From: Pseudomonas sp. S31
GTDB lineage: Bacteria; Pseudomonadota; Gammaproteobacteria; Pseudomonadales; Pseudomonadaceae
NCBI RefSeq assembly: GCF_016648105.1
Contig: NZ_JACVVE010000029.1
Location: 20,110 to 84,109, forward strand
DNA: 64,000 bases
Direction of reading: 5' to 3'
This document shows positions 1 to 8,793 of this stretch, piece by piece. Position 1 is the first letter of the stretch. Each line of letters begins with the position of its first letter. The position numbers and the translations under genes were made by a program. The notes beneath the pieces are model-generated. The model did no database searches. It saw only the letters and a program-made list of their open reading frames with translations, and was not told where the DNA came from.

Positions 1-747
1 GTCGATCATGTTGCCGCCGGTGACTTTGGGGAAGATGCCAAGATCACGATTGCCCATGCGGGCATCGACAGCACCGAAGTGTTCGAGGAAGACGATATCG
101 TTACCGTTCAATGGGGCAGCACCACGCTTGGGCCATACACCATTACGAGTAGCGATGTCGGGGAAGACTATGAAGCGACACTGACCGGTGACCAAATGAG
201 CACGGAAGGTGCGGGCGACATCATCCTGCGCTACATCGTCGGACGTGAAATGGACAGCAAGCCTGGAGAGTACAATTATGCTTTGTCCCCAAGCAAGACC
301 ATCCAGGTCATTTCCCCGGACGATCTGCCCGGCGGGGGTTCCGTAGAGACCGGCTCGTTCCCGGAAGCCAACGAGAACAATGCGATCAACAGCGATGCAG
401 CAGCCTCTGGGGGCGGAACACCGTTCCGGGTCAGTGCATACCTCAACATGGCCGTAGGCGACACAATCGTTTACCGCTTCATCGCCTACGACGGCTATGG
501 CAACGCGGCTCAGGAGGTTCCAGAATCGGAGGAAAGAGGCACGCGCACCATTTCCCAGGACGACATCACCCAAGGTTATTACGAGTTCCTGGTGCCTTCG
601 GCAAAACTGTACCTGGCAGGTACGCCTGGCAGTAATCCGGGACGAGGCAAAGCGGAAGCCACATTCACGGTCACCAATGATAAAGGTACCGCCAACGGTG
701 TACTCGTACCCGTTCTGATCGACGCTCAGCCAGCGCCAGCGCCCTAA
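1..747 (+). CDS. Ig-like repeat protein, C-terminal part (5' end outside window)
   Basis: The reading frame is open from base 1 to the TAA at 745-747, so this is the 3' end of a longer gene; a GTG at 79 is only an internal codon. The fragment (248 codons) holds the end of one beta-sandwich module and one full module. Modules are joined by a Pro-Gly-Gly linker (DDLPGGG, near 326-340) and contain phrases such as VEWGS-like strands and AVGDTIVYRF. Its last two modules match the last two of the next gene almost phrase for phrase (TIQV..PDDLPGGG..FPE.N..N.INSDAA), so the two are paralogues from a tandem duplication. No membrane segment or catalytic motif is visible. Function is unknown; a structural or surface role is only an inference from the repeats. 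Confidence 0.8.
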   Translation, partial: VDHVAAGDFGEDAKITIAHAGIDSTEVFEEDDIVTVQWGSTTLGPYTITSSDVGEDYEATLTGDQMSTEGAGDIILRYIVGREMDSKPGEYNYALSPSKTIQVISPDDLPGGGSVETGSFPEANENNAINSDAAASGGGTPFRVSAYLNMAVGDTIVYRFIAYDGYGNAAQEVPESEERGTRTISQDDITQGYYEFLVPSAKLYLAGTPGSNPGRGKAEATFTVTNDKGTANGVLVPVLIDAQPAPAP

Positions 748-762
748 GCGGCATTGCCTATC

Positions 763-789
763 AACCACCGGCCTCGATGGCCGGTGGTT
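763..789. terminator. Perfect hairpin between two Ig-repeat genes
   Basis: AACCACCGGCC (763-773), a 5-base loop and GGCCGGTGGTT (779-789) form an 11-bp perfect stem right after the stop of the first gene and 25 bases before the next ATG. There is no T run after it, so it may be a weak terminator or a processing/stabilising stem rather than a strong intrinsic terminator. Confidence 0.5.
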
Positions 790-814
790 CCCGTCCAGCA
801 CAGGATGCTCATCC

Positions 815-2710
815 ATGAACACAAAGATGACCGACGGCGCACGTCACATGGCCGATCTTGCGCCACCCAGGGCTATCGGTGCCTTGAAGGACGGCCTGTT
901 GCCTATCGATATCGCCGACCAGGACCTGAAGGTCGAGGTCGACTGGTTTGCCTACCTTCAAGAGCGAGGAGAGTTGCAACTCTGGTGGAAAGGCGCCCCC
1001 TATGGGAGGGTGCACACACTGACGCAAGACGAGGTTGAAGATCCCACCCACGTATTCGAATTTTCCATCGACCAATCGGAACTGCTGGCGGAAGGTTCCT
1101 CTGTCTTGGGTTATCGGTTCACGAGCTATCCCGGTCAGAACCCCTATGATTCGGCAGCGCTCACCATTCGTGTCGATCGCACCGCCCCTGGAGGCAAGGC
1201 ATTACCCAAGCTCATCGTGACCCCCGATGTGATCTCGGAAGGCGTGACGCTTGCCAAGCTCGATGCACAAGGCCGCCTCGAGACCACGTTGCAAGGCTAT
1301 GAGCAGAAGCGGATCGGCGACATCATCCAACCCCTGATCGAGGCAGAGCGAGGAGGCACCCGGCAATCGTTTCCCGACACCCCGATTCGCGTCACATCGG
1401 ACGATCAGAATGCCCCGGTCACGGTTTACTTCAACTTGGCTAACCTGTTGTTGGTGGACGATGGCCCGGCAGCCTTCACCTACACCTTGACCGACCGCGC
1501 AGGCAACGCATCCGATACAGCCCCCGCCGAAGACCTGCAGATTCTGCTGAACAACGCCCCCGATGTACTGCTGCCGCCGACAGTACCGTTGTACGAACAA
1601 AATGGCCTGATTGACGAAGCCACCGCCCGTACGCCAGTGCGCGTGCACATTCCACACTATGACCATGCCCGAGTCGACGATGAGATTCTCCTCAGTTGGG
1701 GAAGCGTTTCCCCGCAGACCTACAGCGTCAAAGATGAAAACGCTGATCCCCTGTTGACTCCTGCCTTCGCGTACCGACTGGTACAGTTGGGGGGCAACGG
1801 CTCGCAGACACTCACCTACGAGGTCAAGCGCAACGGGATATCCCTGGGTAGGTCTACCCCTTTTAACGTGGAAGTGGACATCACGCTTCCAGGCGGCGAA
1901 GACCCTGACCCGGAAACCCCGGAACATGAAAACCTACCCTTGCCGATTGCGCTCGGTGCCAGTGGCGTGCCCAATGTCATCTCCAACGACGACCAGGCGC
2001 AAACTGCCGAGGTGGTGCTGGAATGGCATGGCATCGATGGTTCGGAGATCTTCGCCGAGAATGATCAGGTTCTCGTCGAATGGGGCTCGATTGCCTTGCA
2101 GCAGTATTTGGTCAGCCCCGACGATGTTCGGGATAAAGTCGCCCTGCGGCTGACGATCAGCCCACCACAAATGAAGAGCGCCGGGCCGGGCAGCTTGCCG
2201 CTGGTCTATAACGTGACGCGGGATCTACCCGCCCCACCTGGGTACAGCAATACCGCGTACTCCGGCGTGCAAACCATTCAGGTCGCCGACCCTGCGGACC
2301 TCCCGGGCGGTGGCGGTCCCCTGTCGCAAGGCGACTTCCCAGAGAAGAACCTGTACAACACCATCAACAATGACGCCGCGATCGACGGCACGCCCTATGT
2401 GGTGCAACTCGACTACGAGAATGCCGCCGTCGGCGACATCATCGCGTTCACGTTCCGCGGCCACATGGGTGCCGGGGACGACCCGGACCTGGACCCCGCC
2501 CGTCCTGTGGAAGGGTCGTACATGCAGGACCGCCATGAAGTCACGCAGGCAGACCTCGACCTGGGCAGCTACGCATTCACGGTCGCACGGGAGTTCCTGA
2601 ACCTCAAGACGGGCGTCTGGTCAGCCAATGGCTATCACTGGGTCAGCAACGCAGCAGGGACGGCATCTGGTGGCTACTACCACGTACTGATCGATGTGTT
2701 CCTGCCCTGA
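815..2710 (+). CDS. Ig-like repeat protein (631 aa)
   Basis: A long protein of about five beta-sandwich modules of 110-130 residues, separated by PGG linkers near residues 123, 358 and 496. Recurring elements are a strand ending in LSWGS/VEWGS/WWKG, a VGD or VDDEI turn before it, and a YTLTDRAGN or YEVKRNG strand before the linker. The N-terminus (MNTKMTDGARHMADL) is not a signal peptide, and there is no transmembrane helix, lipobox, beta-barrel or sorting motif. Length and domain order differ from the third family member at 4543, but the last two modules match the truncated gene upstream. It ends 9 bases from the convergent hydrolase gene. I do not recognise a characterised family; export route and function are unknown. 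Similar repeat arrays occur in bacterial adhesins, so a surface or extracellular role is a guess. Confidence 0.75.
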   Translation: MNTKMTDGARHMADLAPPRAIGALKDGLLPIDIADQDLKVEVDWFAYLQERGELQLWWKGAPYGRVHTLTQDEVEDPTHVFEFSIDQSELLAEGSSVLGYRFTSYPGQNPYDSAALTIRVDRTAPGGKALPKLIVTPDVISEGVTLAKLDAQGRLETTLQGYEQKRIGDIIQPLIEAERGGTRQSFPDTPIRVTSDDQNAPVTVYFNLANLLLVDDGPAAFTYTLTDRAGNASDTAPAEDLQILLNNAPDVLLPPTVPLYEQNGLIDEATARTPVRVHIPHYDHARVDDEILLSWGSVSPQTYSVKDENADPLLTPAFAYRLVQLGGNGSQTLTYEVKRNGISLGRSTPFNVEVDITLPGGEDPDPETPEHENLPLPIALGASGVPNVISNDDQAQTAEVVLEWHGIDGSEIFAENDQVLVEWGSIALQQYLVSPDDVRDKVALRLTISPPQMKSAGPGSLPLVYNVTRDLPAPPGYSNTAYSGVQTIQVADPADLPGGGGPLSQGDFPEKNLYNTINNDAAIDGTPYVVQLDYENAAVGDIIAFTFRGHMGAGDDPDLDPARPVEGSYMQDRHEVTQADLDLGSYAFTVAREFLNLKTGVWSANGYHWVSNAAGTASGGYYHVLIDVFLP

Positions 2711-2719
2711 CCTGGGCGA

Positions 2720-3574
2720 TCATGCCCGGCCAAAAAAATCGTTGAACCGAGCGGCGACAAGGGCTGCACCCTGCTCGTCGTTCAGGTGCAAATGGTGCCC
2801 ACCCGGTAGCAGGGTGTGCTCGAACGGCAACTGCGCCAGCAGCTCGGGGTGGCGCGCCAACATGCCATCGGCAGCCACCACCAGGTAGGTGGGGCAGCTG
2901 ACCCGCTGCACGAAGGCCATGGCTTGGGTCTGGCTGAGGCGCACCGCCGAGGGCAAGGTCAAGCGGCTATCGCTGCGCCAGCAGTAGCCGCCCGGCACCG
3001 GCATCAAACCACGCAAGGCCAAAAGTGCGGCCGCCTCGCGGCTGACCGCGACCGCGCCTTTCATCCTCGCCTGCACCCCTTGTTCAACGCTCGCGTACAC
3101 CGTCTTTCGCTTCGCCGTCAGGCGCAACTGCGCCTGCAGCGCCATGCCCAAACGTTCGGCAGCACCTTGTTCATCGCCGGTCGGCGGCATCACGCCATCG
3201 ATCAAGGCCAGGTGGCTTACCCGCTCGGGCAAGGCCCCTGCCAGTTGCACCGAGATGATCGCCCCGAGCGAGTGCCCAAGCAGGGCAAAACGCGGCCAGC
3301 CCAGTTGCTCGGCCACCCGTAGCACGTCGTGGGCGTAATCGGCCAAGGTATAACCCGCCCCCGGCGGACGATGCTGCGAATGGCCATGCCCGGCCAGGTC
3401 CAGGGCGACGATCCGCAGCCCTTCGAGCCGTGGGGCCAGGCGTGCGAAGCTGTTGGCGTTGTCCAGCCAACCGTGCAGCGCGATTACCGGCAGCCCATCC
3501 TCGGGGCCGAACAGATGGGCGGCCAGCTCGATATGGCCGAGGTTCAGGCGAATTTCTTCGACGTGCGCGCTCAT
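2720..3574 (-). CDS. Alpha/beta hydrolase (284 aa)
   Basis: Serine hydrolase of the alpha/beta fold. An oxyanion-hole HGW motif is at residues 34-36, the nucleophile elbow GHSLG at 100-104 (Ser102), and a late HH in LPGGHHLHLN provides the likely catalytic His. Length is normal for the family. The start at 3574 is chosen because its ATG overlaps the TGA of the upstream hydrolase (ATGA at 3571-3574), a typical coupled start; an in-frame start 12 bases earlier would lie inside that gene. The two hydrolases form a two-gene operon. The substrate cannot be told from sequence; small esters or a lipase-like activity are possible. Confidence 0.85.
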   Translation of the reverse strand: MSAHVEEIRLNLGHIELAAHLFGPEDGLPVIALHGWLDNANSFARLAPRLEGLRIVALDLAGHGHSQHRPPGAGYTLADYAHDVLRVAEQLGWPRFALLGHSLGAIISVQLAGALPERVSHLALIDGVMPPTGDEQGAAERLGMALQAQLRLTAKRKTVYASVEQGVQARMKGAVAVSREAAALLALRGLMPVPGGYCWRSDSRLTLPSAVRLSQTQAMAFVQRVSCPTYLVVAADGMLARHPELLAQLPFEHTLLPGGHHLHLNDEQGAALVAARFNDFFGRA

Positions 3575-4359
3575 GCCTGGCTCCAACGGTCGAACAGGCC
3601 CTTGATCAGGCTGGCGGTATCCACCGGGCGCTCCAAGGGGAACATATGACCGCCCGGTACGCTGTGGTACTCACCCAGGGGCATGCTCCGCACGGCAAAC
3701 GCATGGTGGCGGCGGACCACCCGGCTGCTCTGGCCCCGAACCATCGCCAGGGGCAGTCGAAGCTGGCGGGCCGGTGCCGGGCTCTGGTGCGGGATGCTGC
3801 GGTAGATGCCGATCTCGATGGCAGCGTCGAAACGCAAGCGCAAGCCGTCATCGGCCGTTTGCAAGCCGTGTTCGAGGTAGGCTTCCAGGCAGTCGCGGTC
3901 GAAGTCGCGGAACAGTGTCTTGGCGCTGAAATAGTCGCGCGCGCTGTCGCGATCGCTGAATGCCTCGCGCCGCCCCAGCGTGCGCCCCGCCGGGGTGATG
4001 CGGTCGATGAAGCCGAAACGCTTGGCAGCACGGATCAGCCATTGGTCGGCGCGGGTCAGCACGGGTGAATCGAGCATCACCACACCACGGTAGTACTCGG
4101 GCTGGCGCAGCGCGGCATGCAGGTGCAGCACCCCGCCCAGTGAGTGGCCGACACCCCATACCGGCGCGTCCTGCTCAGCCAGATGGTGCAAGAGCTCATC
4201 CACCAGTTGCTGCCAATTATCCCCTACAGGGAAACGTGGATCGTGCCCATGCTGGGCCAGGTGGCGAACTTGGTAATCCGGCGCCAGGGCCGCGAACAGC
4301 TTGCCATAGGTGGCCGATGGGAAGCCGTTGGCGTGGGCGAAGAAAATCTGCTGCGACAT
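3571..4359 (-). CDS. Alpha/beta hydrolase (262 aa)
   Basis: Second alpha/beta-fold hydrolase, first gene of the pair. The nucleophile elbow GVGHSLGG puts the catalytic serine at residue 73. An early FFAHANGFPS segment replaces the usual HG loop, and a GGHMFPLERP segment near the end carries the probable catalytic His. The start at 4359 (MSQQIFFAHANG) is preferred over an upstream in-frame codon at 4419, because the extra residues are Arg-rich and look like non-coding translation. It is transcribed away from the Ig-repeat gene at 4543. Substrate unknown; the family includes esterases, lipases and haloperoxidase-like enzymes. Confidence 0.85.
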   Translation of the reverse strand: MSQQIFFAHANGFPSATYGKLFAALAPDYQVRHLAQHGHDPRFPVGDNWQQLVDELLHHLAEQDAPVWGVGHSLGGVLHLHAALRQPEYYRGVVMLDSPVLTRADQWLIRAAKRFGFIDRITPAGRTLGRREAFSDRDSARDYFSAKTLFRDFDRDCLEAYLEHGLQTADDGLRLRFDAAIEIGIYRSIPHQSPAPARQLRLPLAMVRGQSSRVVRRHHAFAVRSMPLGEYHSVPGGHMFPLERPVDTASLIKGLFDRWSQA

Positions 4360-4542
4360 GGCGCCAGGTCCGGAGCGGGAACGAGTGCCCATTGTCCGCA
4401 CTCGGTAGCCCCTCGGCAACGTCCGGAACGGTCATCGGCAAGGGCGATCAGGTCCTTCTTACCTGACATTTCTACCAGTTTCGCCGCCATTGCTCTCGGC
4501 CCACACTCGTGCAGCGTTCTCCACTTCATGCAGGAGCCAATC

Positions 4543-7500
4543 ATGACGACCTACCATCAGCTCAGCGCAATCAGCCGATTGCTGGCCAGCTTGCGCACCT
4601 TTGGCCTACAAGACCCCGCGCCGACCCTTCCGCCGCCCCGTATTCCCATCGCCGAAGGTAACGGCGGCATCCGCCTGAAAGATATTTCCGATCCCCAGGT
4701 GCCAGTTCGAGTGGTGATCTCCGCCTACCCGCAGATGCAGGTCAACGACAACATCCAGCTGTTCTGGAACAATCGTTTCGTCAATCACGTGCTGGTCAAC
4801 GCCGGTCACCTTGACCAGGGTAGCGTCACGATCGATGTCCCCAGCCTGGCCATCCAGGACGGCACGCCACCGGTGCATTACCTGGTCACCAGCCCCAATG
4901 GCCAGAACACCTACAAATCGCACCCGCTCGACATCCGCGTCAAAACCAATGTGCCCGGCGGCACCGACCCCATCCCGTCCACCCCTGAGGTCAACGAAAA
5001 CCTGCTCGCCGTGACCGGTGTGCCGGAGCTGATCGACGAGAGTAACGCCGACAGCATCGTCGCCACCGTGCCCCGCTACGAGAACATGACCGAGGGCGAC
5101 AAGCTGAAACTCAGTTGGGGCGGCTACTTCGTGGAGCAAGCGCTGGCAGCTGACGACGTCGACAAACCGGTGCGCCTCGCGGTCCCTCGCAGGGTCATCG
5201 AACAGGCCGGCGCCGGCCCGGTGGTCATCGAGTACGAGATCCGCGACGTCGTCAACAACTGGTCGTTGTGGTCGATCAAGTTCACCCCCGACGTCGAGGT
5301 CGGTGACGACCTGCTGCGGGCGCCCGAGGCCCTCGATCTGATCGAGGGTGTGCTGGACCTCGCCGAACTGGGCGAGGCGGACGCACGCGTTCGCGTGCGG
5401 GTGTATGCCGACATGGCCGAGGGCGATGTGGTGTCGCTGTCCTGGATCGGCCGACCGCCTACCGGCGGTCCCATCACGCACGACGATGAATTCACGGTCG
5501 ACCTCGACAGCGATGGGCTGCCTATCGAGTTCCCGGTTCCCAACGCCAAGGTCAAGGCCAGCGCCGGAGGCTCCGTCGCGATCAAATACACCGTTACGTC
5601 CAGCCGTGGTGAGCAGCATTCGCGACGCGCCTCGTTCGAGGTGGTCGGCCAGGTGCAGCAGTTACCACAACCCAGCGTCAAGGAAGCCCAGAGCAACGAG
5701 TTGGACCCACAGCGCATTCCGGATCTGGGCGCCACGGTCATCATCCTGCCCTACCTGGGGATGGCCAGCGGTGACAAGGTCGAGCTGTTCGTCAGCGCCA
5801 GGGATGCCAATGGGGGCCCCTCCTCCCACGACGACAACAAGGACATCACCGGCGGCCAAGTCGACAAGACGGTCGAGTTCATCGTACCCAAAGCCTTCTT
5901 CGAGCCCTTGATCAATGGCTCCGTGGACGTCCATTACCGGGTAAACGGTGAAGCGTCCGATAAACTGGAACTTCAGGTCGTGGGCCAAGGCGGTGCGGAA
6001 CTGGTGGCGCCGAGCGTGATTGGCGTCGTGGAAGGCGTACTGGACCCAGATACTGTGCCAGCAGGCACAAAGGCCATGGTGCCAAACTACCAGGGCAAGG
6101 CGGTCGATGACCGAATCATCCTGAGCTGGGCTGGGTTGCCAGGTGCCAGTTACAGCGACTATATCGACGTGAACGCTGCCAACCTGGGCTCACCGATCGG
6201 CTTCGATATCGCATATACCCCGTACATCATCGGCAACCTCAACGGCAGCGTGGCCGTCAGTTATCGGGTTACGCGGGCCAGTGGTGGCACAGCGTCTTCG
6301 TTGACCCTCCCGGTTCAAGTGCAGCGCCAAGCGGACGAAACGTTAGTCCCACCGACTGTGCTCGAGGCCCCCAACGGCACGCTCGATCCCCTCCAAGCGC
6401 TGAATGGTGCCACCGTGCGGGTCGAATACGACGGTATGCTGACCACCCATAACCTGGCGGTAAGCTGGGCCGGGACTAACGATGCCAATACTTGGGAAAG
6501 CACCCCGAAGCCTGGCAGTGCATTCGGTTATGTCGACTTCCCGGTACCCGTCAGCGTGGTGGCGGCCAGCCAAGGCAAGAGCATCACAGTGATGTATGCG
6601 GTTGAGCGTAATGACTCGCCAGAAGGGTCGCTACCGCTGGAACTGCTGGTCAATGAACTGACGCTGAAGGATTTGCCTGAGCCTGTCGTTCCGCAAGCGA
6701 ACCAGGACACGCGTGTGCTGGCGCTCGAGAGCCTCATAGGCGACGCGTCGGTTACGGTGGCGCCTTGGCCGCTGATTGCCGAGAGACAACGTGTCTGGAT
6801 CAAGATCGAGGGCACCTTGGAAAACGGCTCGGCGCATACGTTCTATCCGGCCAATGGTGTATCCGTCACCGCCGAGCAGGTCAGTCAAGGCATGGATATC
6901 TCTGTTCCGCGGACAGAGCTGGAAAAGCTCAAGCATGCAGCTGACATGACCGTAACGACATTGGTGGCGTTCGATCAGACTGGTAACGAAGCACTGGCGA
7001 CCGAGTTCCGACCAGCGTCCTATAAGCTTGAAAAGCTTGACGTCGTCACCCCCACCATCGACTCGGTGAAGGACGATGCAGGCAACACCGTAGCGAAAGG
7101 CGGCTCAACCACCTCGACAACGCTCGTGCTCACGGGCAAGGCCTCAATCCGTCAACAGGTTCAGATTCTCGACGGCGCGAACGTCAAACAGACCGTGCCG
7201 ACCGATGCCAATGGCAACTGGACGAGCACGCTGACCAGCCTTAGCACAGCCAATCACAGCTTCACCGCCAAAGCACTGTATGCCAGCAACCCAGTTTCTG
7301 CTGCTTGGGCCGTGACAGTGCTGCCCAAACTAGACTTTGGCAGCGATTACACCTTCACCGCGAGCCAGTACGTTATCGATAAGACCAAGAAACCGGCGCA
7401 CCCTCCCTTGGGCGCCAAATTCACACGTGCTGCACAAGGAGGAGCCCCGCCTTACACGTACACGTCGGCCGATACCTCGATCGCCTCTGTCAACTCAACC

Positions 7501-7926
7501 TCCGGCCAGGTGACGGTATGGAAGAATGGCACCGTGAGAATGAGCGTCACCGACAGCAAACAAAACCAAGCCCACTATGATTTGCGGGTGTCCAATGTCA
7601 AAACGGTGCAGTACATCGGTCAGCGAAACGACTGGACTGCGGCGAGTCAGTACGCACGACAAGCTGGCGGACAATTGCCCACCAAAGTAGACATACAAGC
7701 GCTCTACAACATTTACAGTCAAGAGAATGCCGATGTCGCAACGTTACTCAACTGGACGTTGGCCAAAAATCACCCCACCATCCCATTCGGCGTCTGGTTA
7801 ATAGACAATGCAGGGGGCAGTAACTATTGGTTCATGAATGTCTGTAACGTAAGGACTCATGATGGAAACTTTCAGTCCTACGGCCCCAGCACTGCCCAGC
7901 GCCCGATCTTGGTGATGAAAACCTAG
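4543..7926 (+). CDS. Large Ig-like repeat protein with Big_2 module and adhesin-type tip (1127 aa)
   Basis: The ATG at 4543 has AGGAG at 4532-4536; longer in-frame starts run into the divergent hydrolase. Residues 30-910 are serial beta-sandwich modules like those of the genes at 1 and 815 (VPGGTDP linker near 136, LSWGG/LSWIG/LSWAG strands, VPYY/VPNYQGKAVDD-type phrases). Residues about 825-925 resemble a bacterial Ig domain with TLVLTGKAS. Residues about 929-1017 look like a Big_2 module (FTASQY..., SVNSTSGQVTVWKNGTV). The last 110 residues (DWTAASQYARQAGGQLPTK, ALYNIYSQ, FGVWLID) resemble the C-type-lectin-like tip of intimin/invasin adhesins. No signal peptide, membrane anchor or beta-barrel is visible, which is unusual for such a tip. 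The C-terminal 600 bases are visibly more AT-rich than their surroundings. A binding role is inferred, not shown. Confidence 0.75.
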   Translation: MTTYHQLSAISRLLASLRTFGLQDPAPTLPPPRIPIAEGNGGIRLKDISDPQVPVRVVISAYPQMQVNDNIQLFWNNRFVNHVLVNAGHLDQGSVTIDVPSLAIQDGTPPVHYLVTSPNGQNTYKSHPLDIRVKTNVPGGTDPIPSTPEVNENLLAVTGVPELIDESNADSIVATVPRYENMTEGDKLKLSWGGYFVEQALAADDVDKPVRLAVPRRVIEQAGAGPVVIEYEIRDVVNNWSLWSIKFTPDVEVGDDLLRAPEALDLIEGVLDLAELGEADARVRVRVYADMAEGDVVSLSWIGRPPTGGPITHDDEFTVDLDSDGLPIEFPVPNAKVKASAGGSVAIKYTVTSSRGEQHSRRASFEVVGQVQQLPQPSVKEAQSNELDPQRIPDLGATVIILPYLGMASGDKVELFVSARDANGGPSSHDDNKDITGGQVDKTVEFIVPKAFFEPLINGSVDVHYRVNGEASDKLELQVVGQGGAELVAPSVIGVVEGVLDPDTVPAGTKAMVPNYQGKAVDDRIILSWAGLPGASYSDYIDVNAANLGSPIGFDIAYTPYIIGNLNGSVAVSYRVTRASGGTASSLTLPVQVQRQADETLVPPTVLEAPNGTLDPLQALNGATVRVEYDGMLTTHNLAVSWAGTNDANTWESTPKPGSAFGYVDFPVPVSVVAASQGKSITVMYAVERNDSPEGSLPLELLVNELTLKDLPEPVVPQANQDTRVLALESLIGDASVTVAPWPLIAERQRVWIKIEGTLENGSAHTFYPANGVSVTAEQVSQGMDISVPRTELEKLKHAADMTVTTLVAFDQTGNEALATEFRPASYKLEKLDVVTPTIDSVKDDAGNTVAKGGSTTSTTLVLTGKASIRQQVQILDGANVKQTVPTDANGNWTSTLTSLSTANHSFTAKALYASNPVSAAWAVTVLPKLDFGSDYTFTASQYVIDKTKKPAHPPLGAKFTRAAQGGAPPYTYTSADTSIASVNSTSGQVTVWKNGTVRMSVTDSKQNQAHYDLRVSNVKTVQYIGQRNDWTAASQYARQAGGQLPTKVDIQALYNIYSQENADVATLLNWTLAKNHPTIPFGVWLIDNAGGSNYWFMNVCNVRTHDGNFQSYGPSTAQRPILVMKT

Positions 7927-7937
7927 CGAGCAAAGTG

Positions 7938-7974
7938 AACCTTGCTACGGCTCTGAACGATCCGTAGCGAGGTT
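7938..7974. terminator. Hairpin between convergent genes
   Basis: AACCTTGCTACGG (7938-7950) pairs with CCGTAGCGAGGTT (7962-7974) at 12 of 13 positions across an 11-base loop. It fills the gap between the Ig-repeat gene stop and the sixA stop, so it probably terminates transcription from both sides. Confidence 0.6.
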
Positions 7975-7975
7975 T

Positions 7976-8434
7976 TCAAGCCACGTGATGCAAACGGCGC
8001 AAGGTCATCTGCGCTGCCAGCGGCCATTGCCCCTCAAGCTCCGCGAGGCTCGCCGTGCTCATCGGCGCCGGCTGCTGCAGATGGCCCTGCTCCAACATCC
8101 CCACCAACGCCCCCACCAGCGGCTGGTGACTGACCAGCAGCACATGCTCCAGCCCCAGCCGTTCGATCTCGCCGATAACCTGTTGCACATCGCTTTCCGG
8201 CGTCAGCCACGGCACGGTGCGCACCGGTTCGGCGAAACCAAGGGTGTCATGCACCAAGGCAGCGGTCTGCTGCGCCCGCACATAAGGGCTGGCGATGATC
8301 GCCTGCAGCGGCTGGCCGAGCAGGTGCGCGGCACTGTGCAGCACTTGCTCGCGGCCATGGCTGGTCAGGCGGCGTTCGGCATCGGTATTCGCGCGCGGCT
8401 CTGCCTCGCCGTGGCGCAGCACCCACAGCTTCAC
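7976..8434 (-). CDS. sixA: Phosphohistidine phosphatase SixA
   Basis: Histidine-phosphatase (phosphoglycerate mutase-like) fold; 152 aa, the usual SixA length. The RHGE motif with catalytic His is at residues 7-10 and a second conserved His lies in LLVSHQPLVG. SixA enzymes remove phosphate from phosphohistidine of Hpt or phosphotransfer proteins in the cytoplasm. The start is a GTG whose bases overlap the TGA of the upstream DUF4389 gene (GTGA, 8431-8434), pointing to coupled translation in a gpsA-DUF4389-sixA operon. The in vivo target here is unknown. Confidence 0.9.
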   Translation of the reverse strand: MKLWVLRHGEAEPRANTDAERRLTSHGREQVLHSAAHLLGQPLQAIIASPYVRAQQTAALVHDTLGFAEPVRTVPWLTPESDVQQVIGEIERLGLEHVLLVSHQPLVGALVGMLEQGHLQQPAPMSTASLAELEGQWPLAAQMTLRRLHHVA

Positions 8435-8778
8435 AGCTTGGGTTCCTCGTCACGCACCGGGTGCGGCGCCGGAGCCACGGCATGCGGCGCTTCGCCTTCC
8501 GGGGCACGTGGCGCCGGCCAGTCGGCGAATGGCCAGGGCTTCTGGTCGCTGTGGAAGCTGCCGAAACGGCCGATCTGTGCCAGGTACTGGCTGAGGCTGT
8601 CGCCGAAGTTCATCAGGCCGGCGCTTGGCGCGCCGTACACCAGGCGGTAGATGAGCTGGACCAGCACCAGGCCGCCCAGCAGCAGCTCGGCCAGTTGCCA
8701 GACCACCACGAACACCAGCATCCACAGCACCCGTAGGATGATGGACTCGCGCTGGGCCCGTTCAGGGGTATCGTTCAT
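8431..8778 (-). CDS. DUF4389 membrane protein (115 aa)
   Basis: Small inner-membrane protein. After a short charged N-terminus there are one or two hydrophobic helices (about residues 14-48, VLWMLVFVVVWQLAELLLGG then LVLVQLIYRLVYG), a FGDSLSQYLAQIGRF segment typical of DUF4389, and a Pro/Ala-rich cytoplasmic-looking tail. It lies 15 bases after gpsA and overlaps sixA by four bases. Function is unknown for the family. Confidence 0.85.
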   Translation of the reverse strand: MNDTPERAQRESIILRVLWMLVFVVVWQLAELLLGGLVLVQLIYRLVYGAPSAGLMNFGDSLSQYLAQIGRFGSFHSDQKPWPFADWPAPRAPEGEAPHAVAPAPHPVRDEEPKL

Positions 8779-8793
8779 GTGCTGCTCCTTGGC

